Shown piece by piece: positions 35,155 to 45,870 of a stretch of DNA of 64,000 nucleotides (its first letter is position 1; each line of letters begins with the position of its first letter). The stretch lies in the NCBI GenBank assembly GCA_950022655.1, contig OX465581.1, positions 105,693,125-105,757,124 of the forward strand, read 5' to 3'. The DNA is from Alentia gelatinosa. Lineage: Eukaryota > Annelida > Polychaeta > Phyllodocida > Polynoidae. The notes beneath the pieces are model-generated. The model searched no databases, was not told where the DNA came from, and worked only from the letters and a program-made list of their open reading frames with translations. A program made the translations under genes and the position numbers.

Positions 35155-36456
35155 CATTTTTCTATATTTTTCGTACTCGGACCCGACGAAGTCGCTAGTA
35201 CATATACAAAATTACTTCTCTTCTGCTGCTTTTCTTTATCTGATCCCACACCTCCTCTTCTTGGATCATTGCCGATCGTAATTGAATGAGGTGTTAGGTT
35301 TGACTTCTCCATTGGCTGGAGACTTGGTCATAAAGTTGAGCTTGTATGTCGACCGCCGCTGCCACCACCACCCTGACCATCAACTACCAACGCCATCTCC
35401 ATTCCTGCCGTCACCGATGGTGCTAACGCCACCACCATCTCGGAGCAAGGAGGAATTGCATTAATTATTCACTGCTTGACCTCTATTGGCTTTTGTGCAA
35501 ATTTGCATCACAACCGACATGTTTGATCAGGTTGCAACCCCGGCCAGTCTGTGAAGCCGCCGTTAAGTGTTGCTTTGTGCCAGGACCCAAGAACGAACGG
35601 TGTAGGCGAGGAGGTTGAATAAAAGGATGGTTGGTGATAACGAATAGGAGGGTAGGGAGTTGAGCCAGGGACAAATGAATGTATGGCAGAGTAGCGTGTT
35701 TGTTAGCGAGTATGTGGTAGCTTGTTCCACAATCAATATTGCTAGCTTGCAAAAGGGTGTCTCATGAAATAGTCAGGTCTTGTCGTGTACCTATGAACCC
35801 CTCTGAGCTACTCGGGTTGTTGTATAGTGTGACGTCACGCATGTAGAATGCCATATACGGGCCTTCCCGGGTTGTCCGGGGTTTAGGGGGTCGTGCATAT
35901 TTCATCTTGTCATCGTGGTAATGCAGATAGGGGTTTCCGACCTGTGTATCGCATGATAGTGTTCAACCCATATTGCACATAGTGGTTGTTACTATCCGCC
36001 GCTGTATTGGTATGTAGTCCTTGGTCTAATCGACTTTCACCACCAACGTGCTGGTTGTACATACATCTGCATCAGATACTTATATAACAACCCTGAGTCA
36101 GGCTCGCATGGAATCTACCACCGATGCGATTAGTAAATCCACCAGATGTGTTGCGGTCAGATCGCCGCCATAGTGTTCCCTCAGAGTGACCGTGAGTGTC
36201 TTGACGGGTCCTCCTGGGTATTCAGCCGGGGCACTAGCCCAATGGCCCACCCGAGACATATCGCGCCCGATCTTACCTCCGTGCGATATCCCGTATTGAT
36301 ACATATTTAATCGCCTCGCAGGCCGCGACCACCGCTATCAATATTCGCTCCATGCTGTGGCCGAGCAGCTCATGGCTAGTCGAGACTAGTGAGAAGCTCT
36401 TCACCTTGCGAATACCAACCCACTCCACCCACCTTACTCTATAGAACGAGTTGCTC

Positions 36457-36459
<3 letters not shown>
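35155..36459. other. No gene seen
   Basis: Contains a degenerate CCACCA/CCATC tract at 35360-35450. The rest is mixed, without coherent exons. Confidence 0.35.
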
Positions 36460-36523
<64 letters not shown>

Positions 36524-36540
36524 GTGTGTGTGTGTGTGTG
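36460..36540. repeat. (AT)n-(GT)n compound microsatellite
   Basis: About 62 bp of AT dinucleotides run directly into about 18 bp of GT dinucleotides. Confidence 0.9.
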
Positions 36541-36561
36541 ATGCACCTCATAGATGTATGA

Positions 36562-36592
36562 ATATATCAACGAGTATACTCGTTGGATATAT
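36562..36592. repeat. 31-nt near-perfect palindrome
   Basis: CAACGAGTATACTCGTTG (36568-36585) is a perfect 18-bp palindrome, extended on both sides by ATATAT with one extra C. It lies 20 bp after the compound microsatellite and could extrude as a cruciform. Confidence 0.6.
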
Positions 36593-37064
36593 GTAGCCGG
36601 ACATGGTTACACAAAGGGAAATTAGATATAGAACATTTAGAAAGTACCAGAGATACCAGTGATTGAACAAGAGAGAGCAGAGAGAGAAAGAGAGTGGAGA
36701 GAGGGGAAGGATCCACTGGGAACATCACAGACCCATTAGTGCCGGTAGACCGTATGGCTTAATTGGTGTCGCATTCTCAATTACGAGTTGCTCCCTTTGA
36801 ATTATTAAACATTCAGAGGTAATGACACTAATTAGATAATGATAATATAATCAGGGAATATTGCCAGTATAGAATGCGTAATATATCTGTTATCAACCGG
36901 TCACTGGCTTAAATGTGCAACAGGATAAGTATCAAATGTTAAACCTGGCAAATGATATTTGTGTTTTTACCTTAATATTCAAAGGAACGAAAATCATTGC
37001 TGGCTCCCCTGGGATCTTATGAGAAGGAGAAAGGGTATTCATAATCCACAAAGAGGGACTATCG
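36593..37064. other. Purine tract and AT-rich DNA
   Basis: GAGAGA-type purine run at 36667-36709. Otherwise nothing is recognised. Confidence 0.35.
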
Positions 37065-37363
37065 TAAAACTGGATGAGGTTTAATCTTGGCCACCGTATT
37101 CCACGACTGGAGTTTGGCAAAGTGACTTCATGAAGCGAAGCCGAGTGAAGTCCAGAGCCAAAACTTCAGGAGTGGAATGTGGTGGCCAAGATTAAAACGA
37201 ATCAGGTTTTGATTTTATCCTACCCTATCTCCTCGATTTTGGAATGTTACGTGATAACAATGCTGTATGCCACTAGTGGCATATAAAACTCCGTATGCCA
37301 GTCAGCGTGGCATACGGAAACCAAATGTTAAGCCTATGGGATTTTATATTAGGGGTAGGATAA
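37065..37363 (+). mobile_element. Palindromic element, copy C, with hairpin module
   Basis: The ~146-nt hairpin (37065-37210) has arms such as TTTAATCTTGGCCACC...ATTCCAC that pair over about 65 bp. Its apex at 37126-37150 contains CATGAAGCGAAGCCGAGTG. The hairpin abuts the TIR unit 37213-37363, which begins TTTTATCCTACCC and ends GGGGTAGGATAAT. The interior includes the perfect palindrome TATGCCACTAGTGGCATA and the signature ATGTTAAGCCTATGG. The arms share no similarity with copy B's arms, while the apex and unit termini clearly do. Confidence 0.75.
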
Positions 37364-38103
37364 TATAAGGGCAGTAACTAAGGCCCCTAAGATATAGCTT
37401 TTCCCAATAAGACTTAGGCTTGTCTCCCTCTCCCTCTTCCATTTCCAAGGCTGTTCTTAGAATAAGAAGGAGTGTGAGAAGGGGAAGCAAACACTCGTTC
37501 TGCCACTCTGCCTTCCTCAATATGATTACCCTAGCCAGTAGAATGCCAGGCGATACGGTTTGGAGGCGAATACTAGCCGACCCAATGATGTTATACGACG
37601 GGACCCTACAGCCCTCACACGCCGACCTGCCTCTGTAATGTTATTGGGTTTCGGGGTGGGTGATGGCTGAGGGTGCCTTGAGGATCAGGTGGGCAGTTTC
37701 TACATTGCTCTACCTCATCCACCACGACTCGGGCTACCCATTGGGTTTATGCATGAAGTGAAAAGTGCGCGGCATGCATGGAGGGTACTTCTGGGACGTA
37801 ACGGCCACAGTCCTGGTGACTATGCCCGTGATGAACACTGACAATGCTCGCCATTTGGGGGAGGAGGCAGCTCTCTTGTATTTCAATTACTGAGTTGCTC
37901 GTTGGCACCGGTCGGCACCCACCCAAACTCGCCCTACGCCCTCCTGCTCCCCACCCACACCCCTTCAGCCCTTAGCATTTAACTGCATTGGGAATCACAC
38001 ATCACGGGTCGACGGGCGGCGCACGCACACCGGTCGTTTGTCAAACAAGCAGTGCCGCTGTGCGTGCGAGCACCTCGCAATGTGGACAAAAGACCATGCG
38101 CCG
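37364..38103. other. No gene supported
   Basis: GC-moderate with one 72-codon plus frame (37420-37638) that looks like chance. No splice pair or repeat was recognised. Confidence 0.35.
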
Positions 38104-38283
38104 TCACATAGCCTGCACTCGCAACCGCTCCTTGGTGCCCTTGTAAATGCAGAGAGAGCCCTCGGTGGTAATGCAGGCGTCAGCTTCCCATGAGTTCCCT
38201 GTCAGGGCATCCCTTACTGAGACGTGCCCGCCAGTATATATACAGCGATTCACTGGAGGCAGGCATTTTGAGCCGTGGGAATG
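38104..38283 (-). CDS. Candidate 3'-terminal exon, ~59 codons
   Basis: On the minus strand an acceptor (CTGACACTAACCGTGCAG) ends before 38283. The frame reads HSHGSKCLPPVNRCIYTGGH, continues through LTGNSWEADACITTEGSLCI, and ends KGTKERLRVQAM with a stop at 38104-38106. Beta-rich alternating hydrophobics with turns (TGNSWEAD, TTEGSL) look like a folded domain edge. The SLCIYKGTKERLRV strand-turn-strand resembles part of a PH-like or other beta-sandwich domain, but I cannot name it. A donor-like CA|GTAAGG sits inside, so a shorter exon is possible. Confidence 0.35.
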   Translation of the reverse strand, partial: HSHGSKCLPPVNRCIYTGGHVSVRDALTGNSWEADACITTEGSLCIYKGTKERLRVQAM

Positions 38284-39099
38284 CTGCACGGTTAGTGTCA
38301 GGAACATACGCAGCACCTCGTCTACTGGTGGCCTTGAACTAAGTTGTCAGACGCAGCAAATGCTACTGTTAATGTCCGCGGTGTATGTATGTATTCTATT
38401 GGTTTTCTGAGATGATGTCACACATCCGAGCGACGGCTTTTCTCTGATTATACAAGACTCGAGAACAGGGAGGTAAATAGTGGAGAGTGGACTTCTTTGG
38501 TTCAACTTTCTACGCCGCTACGTTACGCTTGTCATCTGAGGCAAGAATAACTATCATAATCTGAGCTAAAACCATTATGTCTATTACCTGCAATCATAAG
38601 AGATACAAGAAACATTGAATTGAGATAAATTTCAAAAGATAATTAAAGTTAATCGCTTGGCACATCAGTAAAAATTGAGCTTCTCAAAGGGAAATCCAAC
38701 TTAAACATCGCCATATTGTAACATTCATTCAAGTTGTTGAAATATTCAGAGATAACTCGCCAAGCTGATTTTAATTATAACAATTCATTAGGGAGAATAT
38801 TACATCGAAATAGGGGGCAGCTGGGTAGGGTTGGTTGCAAAGTTTCGTTCACATTGATTAGACTTCTTGAGGCAATTTGTAATATTCATCAGACGAATCT
38901 CTTGCGAATGATCCTGCTAATTCAAGCAGTAATGTTCGTGTCTTCCTAGAAATCTTAATATCTAAATTACCGAAGTGGAGATAGAGCAACATAGCTAACT
39001 CGATGTCATTGCAATATGACGAAAATGGTCATTTAGAAAGATTTGAGCTGCTCGCAGATGAGTGCATTAAACAATTCAATAAGTCACCCAGGTATATAG
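38284..39099. other. AT-rich, no gene seen
   Basis: No coherent exon, repeat or RNA gene was recognised. Confidence 0.35.
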
Positions 39100-39217
39100 C
39101 TGAGTGAATTAGAGAGAAGCACACTTAGTAACACTTCGAATAGGTCGGTGGCCCAACTCGTTTCCGAAAGATGCCTTGATAGTGACTTTGTGGTGGAGAA
39201 GATGGAGGAGTGGCTCA
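39100..39217 (+). CDS. Candidate exon with acidic helical protein
   Basis: After TATATAG at 39099 the frame reads LSELERSTLSNTSNRSVAQL, then VSERCLDSDFVVEKMEEWLS, up to a donor-like CTCA|GTGAGC at 39217/39218. Without splicing it continues to a TAA at 39259. The composition (Glu, Ser, Asp, Leu, one Trp) and the amphipathic DFVVEKMEEWLSEHL helix are convincing. The acceptor lacks a good polypyrimidine tract, which is the main weakness. No family is recognised. Confidence 0.35.
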
Positions 39218-39261
39218 GTGAGCACCTCATGTGCATGCAAGTTGCCACTAGGGGGCTCTAA

Positions 39262-41995
39262 CCCCGAGCTGGCTGCTGTGCAGACCAGATAAGGAAAATT
39301 AAATGGTTCCCTCCGCGTTCGGACAAGACTCAGAAAGGGGGATAACTGATAGCGAGGCGTCGTGGGGTGATCGGCCAAACCACTGCCCTGCTCTGCGGGG
39401 TGGAGATGTGCTCTAACGTTAGTTTGGGGGTGGTAAGTGAGGGTAAAAGCTGGATCCACCAGGAGTACAGCGAGGGAGGCTGGAGGCTGGTGGAGTTGTA
39501 ACAGCGTTGGTTGGCGGCGCAAAGTGAGATTGCTAGGGGTGGGAAGAGCGGGGTCGTATAGGGAGGGGTTCCTGCTTGATGAGATCAAAGATCGAGAGGT
39601 CAGTGCTGTTCAATTGTCCGAGTTTGTGGCTAGTGCCACGAGCGTGAGGTCTGAATGAGGACACATTCCAGTCTATTAGACTCTAATGGAGTCATCGGAA
39701 CAGAGGGATTACTCTTATCTCGCCCTCATCCCTCGGAGGCCCCATTCCGTACTTTCACATTCACCACTACTGAGGAATCTGTAATGTACTTGAATCGCGG
39801 GGTTCTGCTTCTCATCTTACTGTGACTCCCAACGCTCACTGAGTATATTCCCTATATTTAAGGAAACTATAAAGATAGGGATGTTTCATGATTGATCACA
39901 CCCAATAGGATCTACATTATCAATCACTGCTATAAAAAGTGGAAATATAAACGTGTGGAAAAGCCTGTCATATCCATTTATTCCTTAAAATATTCCAGGC
40001 TCATTTCATCATAAATATCCCGTCCCTACTTGACCAACAAATATCAATACTATAGGTTAACGTTTCAGTCAGTCGTGGTTCCGATGATTGGTGGACAATG
40101 AAATGGAATTATTTTCTAAACCAATGCACTCAATGCTCTGCTTATATCTTTCACATTCTCTGATGTGTCAGTAACTTTTTTTGTTTCGTGATCCTGTTTT
40201 GTTAAGGTGAGCTGGACCTGTACTTTTTTCAACGTCAATATATAATCATAAACAACGTGTTTTATGGTCACTAGGGTCAGCAACATTATTTGTCGGCACT
40301 CATTTATTACAGAAAATAATCGCATTATCACGTGCTGATCAAACTTTATTACATATAGCGGCCATATCATTTTCCCGGAACCAGTAAGGATGTTAGAAAA
40401 CCTATTACAACACTACAATTATCATATATTACTGTCACTTAAAACAAACATGACTTCGCAACAGATTCAAATTAAGCTTACAGATTTCATAGCGGGCACC
40501 TCTTAAATGATGGTTATTACACTTCTCAGCTCTAGAGGTCACTTTATTAAAAGCAGGACCCATAATCTGGCATCTATAACGAGGCTGTGTTTGGAGTTTA
40601 TGGTTCCAACTTGCAACATCGTCAACTAGAGAAGAATAGAGTAATTTGCAGCTTCACATCAGGACCTCATGGCACCAACCATTTCGTATCCGGGACATTT
40701 CTTTTGGGTGTATCAATATGCGCCAGCAATGTAGCCCCTGGCATCCATTAGCCAACATTTCCTACGTGCCTGTTCCGTTTCGCAAAGTCCCTCCACCCAA
40801 GCCGCCGTCCCGTCCGTTATTTAGAGTGGCCACTTGGAGCTGGTGTCCGGCGCTCAAGGTGGGTTCGATTGACACCAGCCCGAGCAGCCGACATATTCCG
40901 AGGTGGCATCGCTCAGGCCGGGGACCAGCTGAATTATTGACGCCGTTTTTCCGATGATTCGGGCCGCTGGTTTCTCCGGGGATCCGGTCATTTATTAGAC
41001 GAAGATTGGATTCGGTAGGTACCAGCAGGAGGTACATACCCGCTGCACGCCAGCTCATGACTTATATGGCATGTGCAGCGGAGGAAACACAAGCTGAGAG
41101 GCTGCATCACTCCCCCGGTGCACAGCCGGCAATATGCAGTCAGCGTCCCCCAAATGCATACAAATGCACGTGATATATTACCCGCCTTCAGGCTGGTCCC
41201 ATGTAACTGCCTCTGGCACCAACGATATCAGAATGAATACCACTCGCTCGTCCAATGCCTATTCTAACTAAAATTGATGGATTTGCCTCCATACCGGCCT
41301 CCCAATGAGAGAGCTGTAATTATTACTAGCGCTCATACTGTTCAAAAAAAGTAAATTGTAGCAGACACCAATTATCTTTTTCTAGTTCTCAATCAATCCG
41401 AGATATAAATATAGAACTATATGTAGTAAGGATGTGGATTGCCACAGACAAGAGTGAAGTCTAACGCTCTAATCCAGCTGTGGAGTGGTGTTTCTCGCTG
41501 CTTATCGTCATTGAGAGACGTCCTCTGCTTATCACCTTCGCACTCACGTTCAGAGATGATAACGCCTTAGCTTGCCCGTAACATCAACCTGAGATGTGAT
41601 GAGAGCTAGGCCTAGAGCATATAGATACTGCTCTATGGACTCTCCATGCCCTTCAGGCTTTCATTAGGAGGACTGCGTTGTACTAATGCGCTAGTGGCCT
41701 TCATAATAACATGGCGACCTGTTCGGTGCATCCTGGGTAGATGAGCGTCGCGCCATATAGTTTGGTAATAACCCTCATGCTGCATCGAAATGAAGCCATA
41801 TTATTCAAATACTTCCTCATGTATACTAGAGTATTATTTTTTTATGTGGCTTCAAACACAAATTTTCATCATATACTATCTAAGGCATCAGCAAAATTAA
41901 CCTTTATTAGGGTTCGCGGTATGAGTTGAGTGAACACTGCAGTAGCCAATATTTTCCATCATGTCTTAGCTTCTGCCTATGTTCTATTCTTTCTA
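39262..41995. other. No gene supported
   Basis: 39.2-39.7 kb and 40.65-41.2 kb are GC-richer with overlapping open frames on both strands. 39.8-40.6 kb is AT-rich. A hydrophilic minus frame at 40116-40370 (KKVQVQLTLTKQDHETKK) might be an exon but has no clear boundaries. Confidence 0.3.
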
Positions 41996-42181
41996 TTACA
42001 AGGTTAGGGAGCTATGTTGACAGGACTCTTTGCTGCTTTGCGGCCTTAAGTGCTCTTCATCGTCATATATGGAGTGGCTCAGCGGACGGCCGCCGTCAAG
42101 TCCAGCCCACCACTCGCGGAATTCTGCTGCCCACGTTATTCCACGAGAAGTGGTTGACACGAGGAGAGTGGACGCCGCCAT
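41996..42181 (-). CDS. Possible N-terminal coding sequence from ATGGCGGCG
   Basis: On the minus strand ACAAAAATGGCGGCGTCC has a strong start context. The frame reads MAASTLLVSTTSRGITWAAE and FREWWAGLDGGRPLSHSIYD, then runs to a stop at 41996. The first ~40 codons lie in GC-rich DNA and look plausible. The last part becomes compositionally poor, so a splice donor inside is likely. The opposite strand also has an open frame (SSSYMEWLSGRPPSSPAHHS), so the strand is not settled. Confidence 0.25.
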   Translation of the reverse strand: MAASTLLVSTTSRGITWAAEFREWWAGLDGGRPLSHSIYDDEEHLRPQSSKESCQHSSLTL

Positions 42182-42949
42182 TTTTGTGTCGTAAATCAGG
42201 GCCGGTCGATTGTCAGACGGATCTGGCTCTCCACGCGACCACCTGGAGGAAATGAGCCTCATTCTCTCGAGTCCATGCAGTCACTAGCAGCCCCCTTCCA
42301 GCTTCCCTGCGTATGTGGACGCATGCTTCAGGGTGGTGTGTATATATGCGCCCACCACCCTTATTCACACTTAACTGATTGATATAATGATAATTCTCGT
42401 GATAGTCATTACCGAGGTGCCCATTCATCTGCTTACATAGAAACTCTCCAAGCGCATCAAATTGATATGATAGGGATCGTGGCCTAAGCATGAGATTACA
42501 CTTTTGATCCCACTATTCACATTGTTTGGTATTACAATTCAGATGGATATTCAAATGCCGTTCTCCTCACTCCAATAAAAGAATATCCCCTCTATATCTT
42601 AATGAAAATTGCAACTTCTCAGCTTTCATTGTCCATTCAGACCATTTATCAGGTTTATCAATTCTACAAAGAATTTACCCATTCATTTGGCATTTAATTG
42701 AAAACTTCTGGTGGGATAAATGGCAAATAAACGGATATAAAGATTTTGTGCGCCATGTATTATTAGGGGGAGAAAGATGCGGCTAATTACATTCTGTATT
42801 ATTGAGTTCTCAACAGCCATTCATAGTAATAACAATATGTCCTGAGATCAGGATGTTCTTGAGATCATTCCACATATATTACAATTGATATGTCATTTAT
42901 TACTGAAGACGTCCTTTGCAGTCAGTGGGTAAGTAAACACCCCCAGTCA
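42182..42949. other. No gene supported
   Basis: AT-rich with an 86-codon plus frame (42526-42786) of unremarkable composition. Confidence 0.3.
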
Positions 42950-42965
42950 CCCCCCCCCCCCCCCC
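42950..42965. repeat. Poly-C run (16 bases)
   Basis: An uninterrupted C16. A similar C13 run lies at 47043-47055 and a G11 run at 58181-58191. Confidence 0.85.
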
Positions 42966-45651
42966 GTCCAAGCAGAGGGCCAGAAGCTCGGATCGGGATG
43001 AGCAGATCTGAGCAACTCTGGGTGGCCCTGAGCAGGTCTGAGCTGCTCGCATGGCCCGCCGGCCAAGGCTAACACTTCTGCTGCTGCTGTCGCTGCCGGC
43101 GGCCGGGCTTGAGCGCGTCCTGCTGCGGTGGCTGTGGCTGCTCGGGGGCCGGTAGCGATGGCAAGGAGAGGATCGGGTAGGGGAGAGGCGGGAGGGTGCA
43201 GAGTGGGAAGGGCGATGTCTCTCACTGCCGTCGCTGCCCGGTCGCCAGTTGCGGTTGAAGCCGAGAAGGCATGGAGTCTCTGTGGTCGGTTGGTGACTAT
43301 CTATTCACTGACCTCAACGAAGCGGGTGCCTGCCTTTATTCGGTTCAAGGAATGTTTGTTGCCCTAAATAGAAACCGATAAAGCCAACTCCATGTTATGA
43401 TCTACACGCCGAGTCTATAGAAACCAGGCCAATAGAAGCTACTGTGACACATTCTGTTCGGTCCAGTAGACCGTGCGTGCACTGTATAGATGGCATTCAC
43501 ACCGTATAGACCTAGTAATTAGAGAGCTAGCTCATGCATATAATTTGTTGAGTGCTAAGCAATGACCCTTTGCATTATGTATGGGACTGGCGATGGCTGG
43601 TACGATACATTCATTTCACTTTTATATGTCGCTAGCTAGCTACCACCTGATACTCTTTTAGTTATATAAGGAATATATTATTCCTACCTATTTATGCGCC
43701 TCCCATCTTGACCCTGCCGTTTTCCCAAGGTGCCAATCCAAAATATTCAGTTAACCAACATGCCTAGAGACCAACCAACACTTCTACCTTCATTACGAAC
43801 TCCCTAAACGGATATATACAGTTTCTTAAGGCAGCGGTAAGTGATTCCCATATGAATCTTGGAGCCTAACGCCGCTATATGATCCCCGAGGCAATCCATC
43901 TCTGTCCAATTTGTAACCACACCCAACGCCTCGGAAGAAACCGGCGGGACCGAATACTAATGCGTCATGAGGAGGCACGTCGCCGGGGTGAAGTCGCTGT
44001 AATTCCGGCAAAAGTCGACAGCATCCACCGCAACCCACTTCCCTCCCAACGCTCACTCCTACCTTCCAACACTCGCCTTCCTTTTTTGATTGACCTAAAG
44101 TCCATTACTATCAGCCCCGGCCCACCTGCCGTATCTCATTTACTGCAGATTAGTCCTCAGACATACAAGGCCAGGCTTGTTTTTGTCTATGCAGTCACCT
44201 CCCAAGACTTGCTTTCTGACTCAAAGTAGATGCATTTCCTCTTATACTGAGTCTCCCTGCTTCATGCCCCATATTTAGCCTCTATATTCAATATAGCCCA
44301 TTTCCCACCGCCCATTTCCCTCACTTTCCTATCTTATCCAATTTCTCACAAAAAACGGAATTTATTACTCATTGTCACAATCCCAAGTCTATATAGTATG
44401 TTAGAAGTTTCTCCCCTATTTGAATCACTACAGCTCGAGACCCATCCTATTCTCTACAGTCCTCAGCGCCAACCACCCAGGGTCCGCTGCCTGCAGCCGA
44501 ATGCCTGTGGCTCCTCCGCACATCCCACAAGTCACTGCCCATTGGTGGCCTCCAATCTCCCATCCACTACAGCCAAACGCTCAGCGCCGAGCGACTGGGG
44601 TCCATTGTGACCAGCCCGCCCGCCCGCCCGCCTGCGGTGTTAGGCTAATCGGGTCGGCAGAGAATGTATCCACGTACATTTTCATTATTGACTCGGGACA
44701 TTAATATTCCTGCCGCGCGGCTGGGATTTTGCTAGCAGCCAGGACGTGTGGAGGGAAAGAAGAAATGGAGGGAAAAGAAAAGGACAAAGGGAATGAGATG
44801 ACAAAAGAATAGGATACATGTACTCTGATTTACAGAAAATTGTTTGGGGGAAATAGTTTAAGAAATGATGTTTGGGCCACCGATGAAACCCTTTCCATTA
44901 TAGTCATTTGATATTCAGAGGAAGGTTTAAAGACCCGGATTGAATAGTTCGGTTCAACTCCCAGAGTAAGGAGTGGTGTGGTATGAGGGCTATTCGTATA
45001 TAGGATGAGCAGGGTTTGGGGCGTGGTTGATGGAGCAGCGTGCTGAAGGGTCGAGTGTGTCCAGTGGGGACGACATAGGACAGGCGGCCTTCGCCGGCTG
45101 TTTATGTAGCATGATTAACAACCAGCACGAAGGTATAAGAGATACAGACCCCGCCTCCCGGGGGCACTATAAGGATCAAACTAAATGTAGGAGAATAACG
45201 AGGGATACCGGTGAGAGATGGAGACAGCATGTCCGGTGCTCGCCATGGAGGACGGGCATTTGTCGGCCTGCCCTGGAGCGGAAGTCTCAAGTCACCACCT
45301 AAAGGTCATCAACAAATCGACGCCCACGCCTGTTGTTTTTCTCGTTTAACGGTAATGGCGAATTTGTCGATGGACAACATTTACTCTGGTTGTACTTTCC
45401 TTATACCCTCACCAATACTTCTTAGAAAGCATTGGAGGAGAATACATGTATCATATGCAGTTGTATGGGCATCTAATCTTGTAGGATACAAATGACTAAA
45501 CCCACCCACCCACCAACAAAACAAAAGAAAGAAAAAACCTCCTCTCTGTATTTGTGTATCCAGGTCATGGGTGAGGGACCAGTCGCGGGATTCCTGTGCA
45601 CCAACACGCCGTGCCATATCTGAGCTCAACACACTGGCCTCCTGCGCACAG
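42966..45651. other. Mixed DNA; short tandem GAGCAG-type repeat, no gene
   Basis: Around 42998-43055 two ~29-bp units start TGAGCAGATCTGAGCAACTC and TGAGCAGGTCTGAGCTGCTC. At 43879-44229 a 116-codon frame contains CPICNHTQRLGRNRRD, but the zinc-ligand spacing is incomplete and the second half is low complexity. Nothing is called. Confidence 0.35.
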
Positions 45652-45870
45652 TGAAATCCCGCCGGTTATACCCCGCTTGCCCACCACCCGTGCGCCGCAT
45701 TCTGATGAGCCCTGGTCCTGCCACTCACGGCGCAGGCGCATTGTTGACAAAGACCTCCTGTGCATGCTCACGAGGATCGCTTCTCCATCACGTGACCCGG
45801 CCCTGGAGAAGGATGCTCGTCGACTCCTCCTAAGGGAGGGATGCGACGAGGTGGTTGAAACAGGGGCGAG
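45652..45870 (+). CDS. Candidate internal exon, 73 codons, phase 2-2, helical
   Basis: The acceptor (CTGGCCTCCTGCGCACAG) ends at 45651 and the donor GCGAG|GTTAGT lies at 45870/45871. The exon is 219 bp, a multiple of three, and starts and ends in phase 2. It reads EIPPVIPRLPTTRAPHSDEP, a basic RRRR linker, then IVDKDLLCMLTRIASPSRDP and ALEKDARRLLLREGCDEVVE. The helix-loop-helix spacing (DKxxLxxLxRI ... LExDARxLLL) loosely recalls histone-fold proteins such as TAF12, but key positions differ. I treat that only as an idea to test. Good codon-like composition and flanking splice signals make this one of the better exons. Confidence 0.45.

Noticed and set aside
43879..44229. CPIC..H-type zinc-finger-like frame
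   Set aside because: Only one possible His ligand is in range and the rest is Pro/Ser-rich, so it does not meet the C2H2 pattern.
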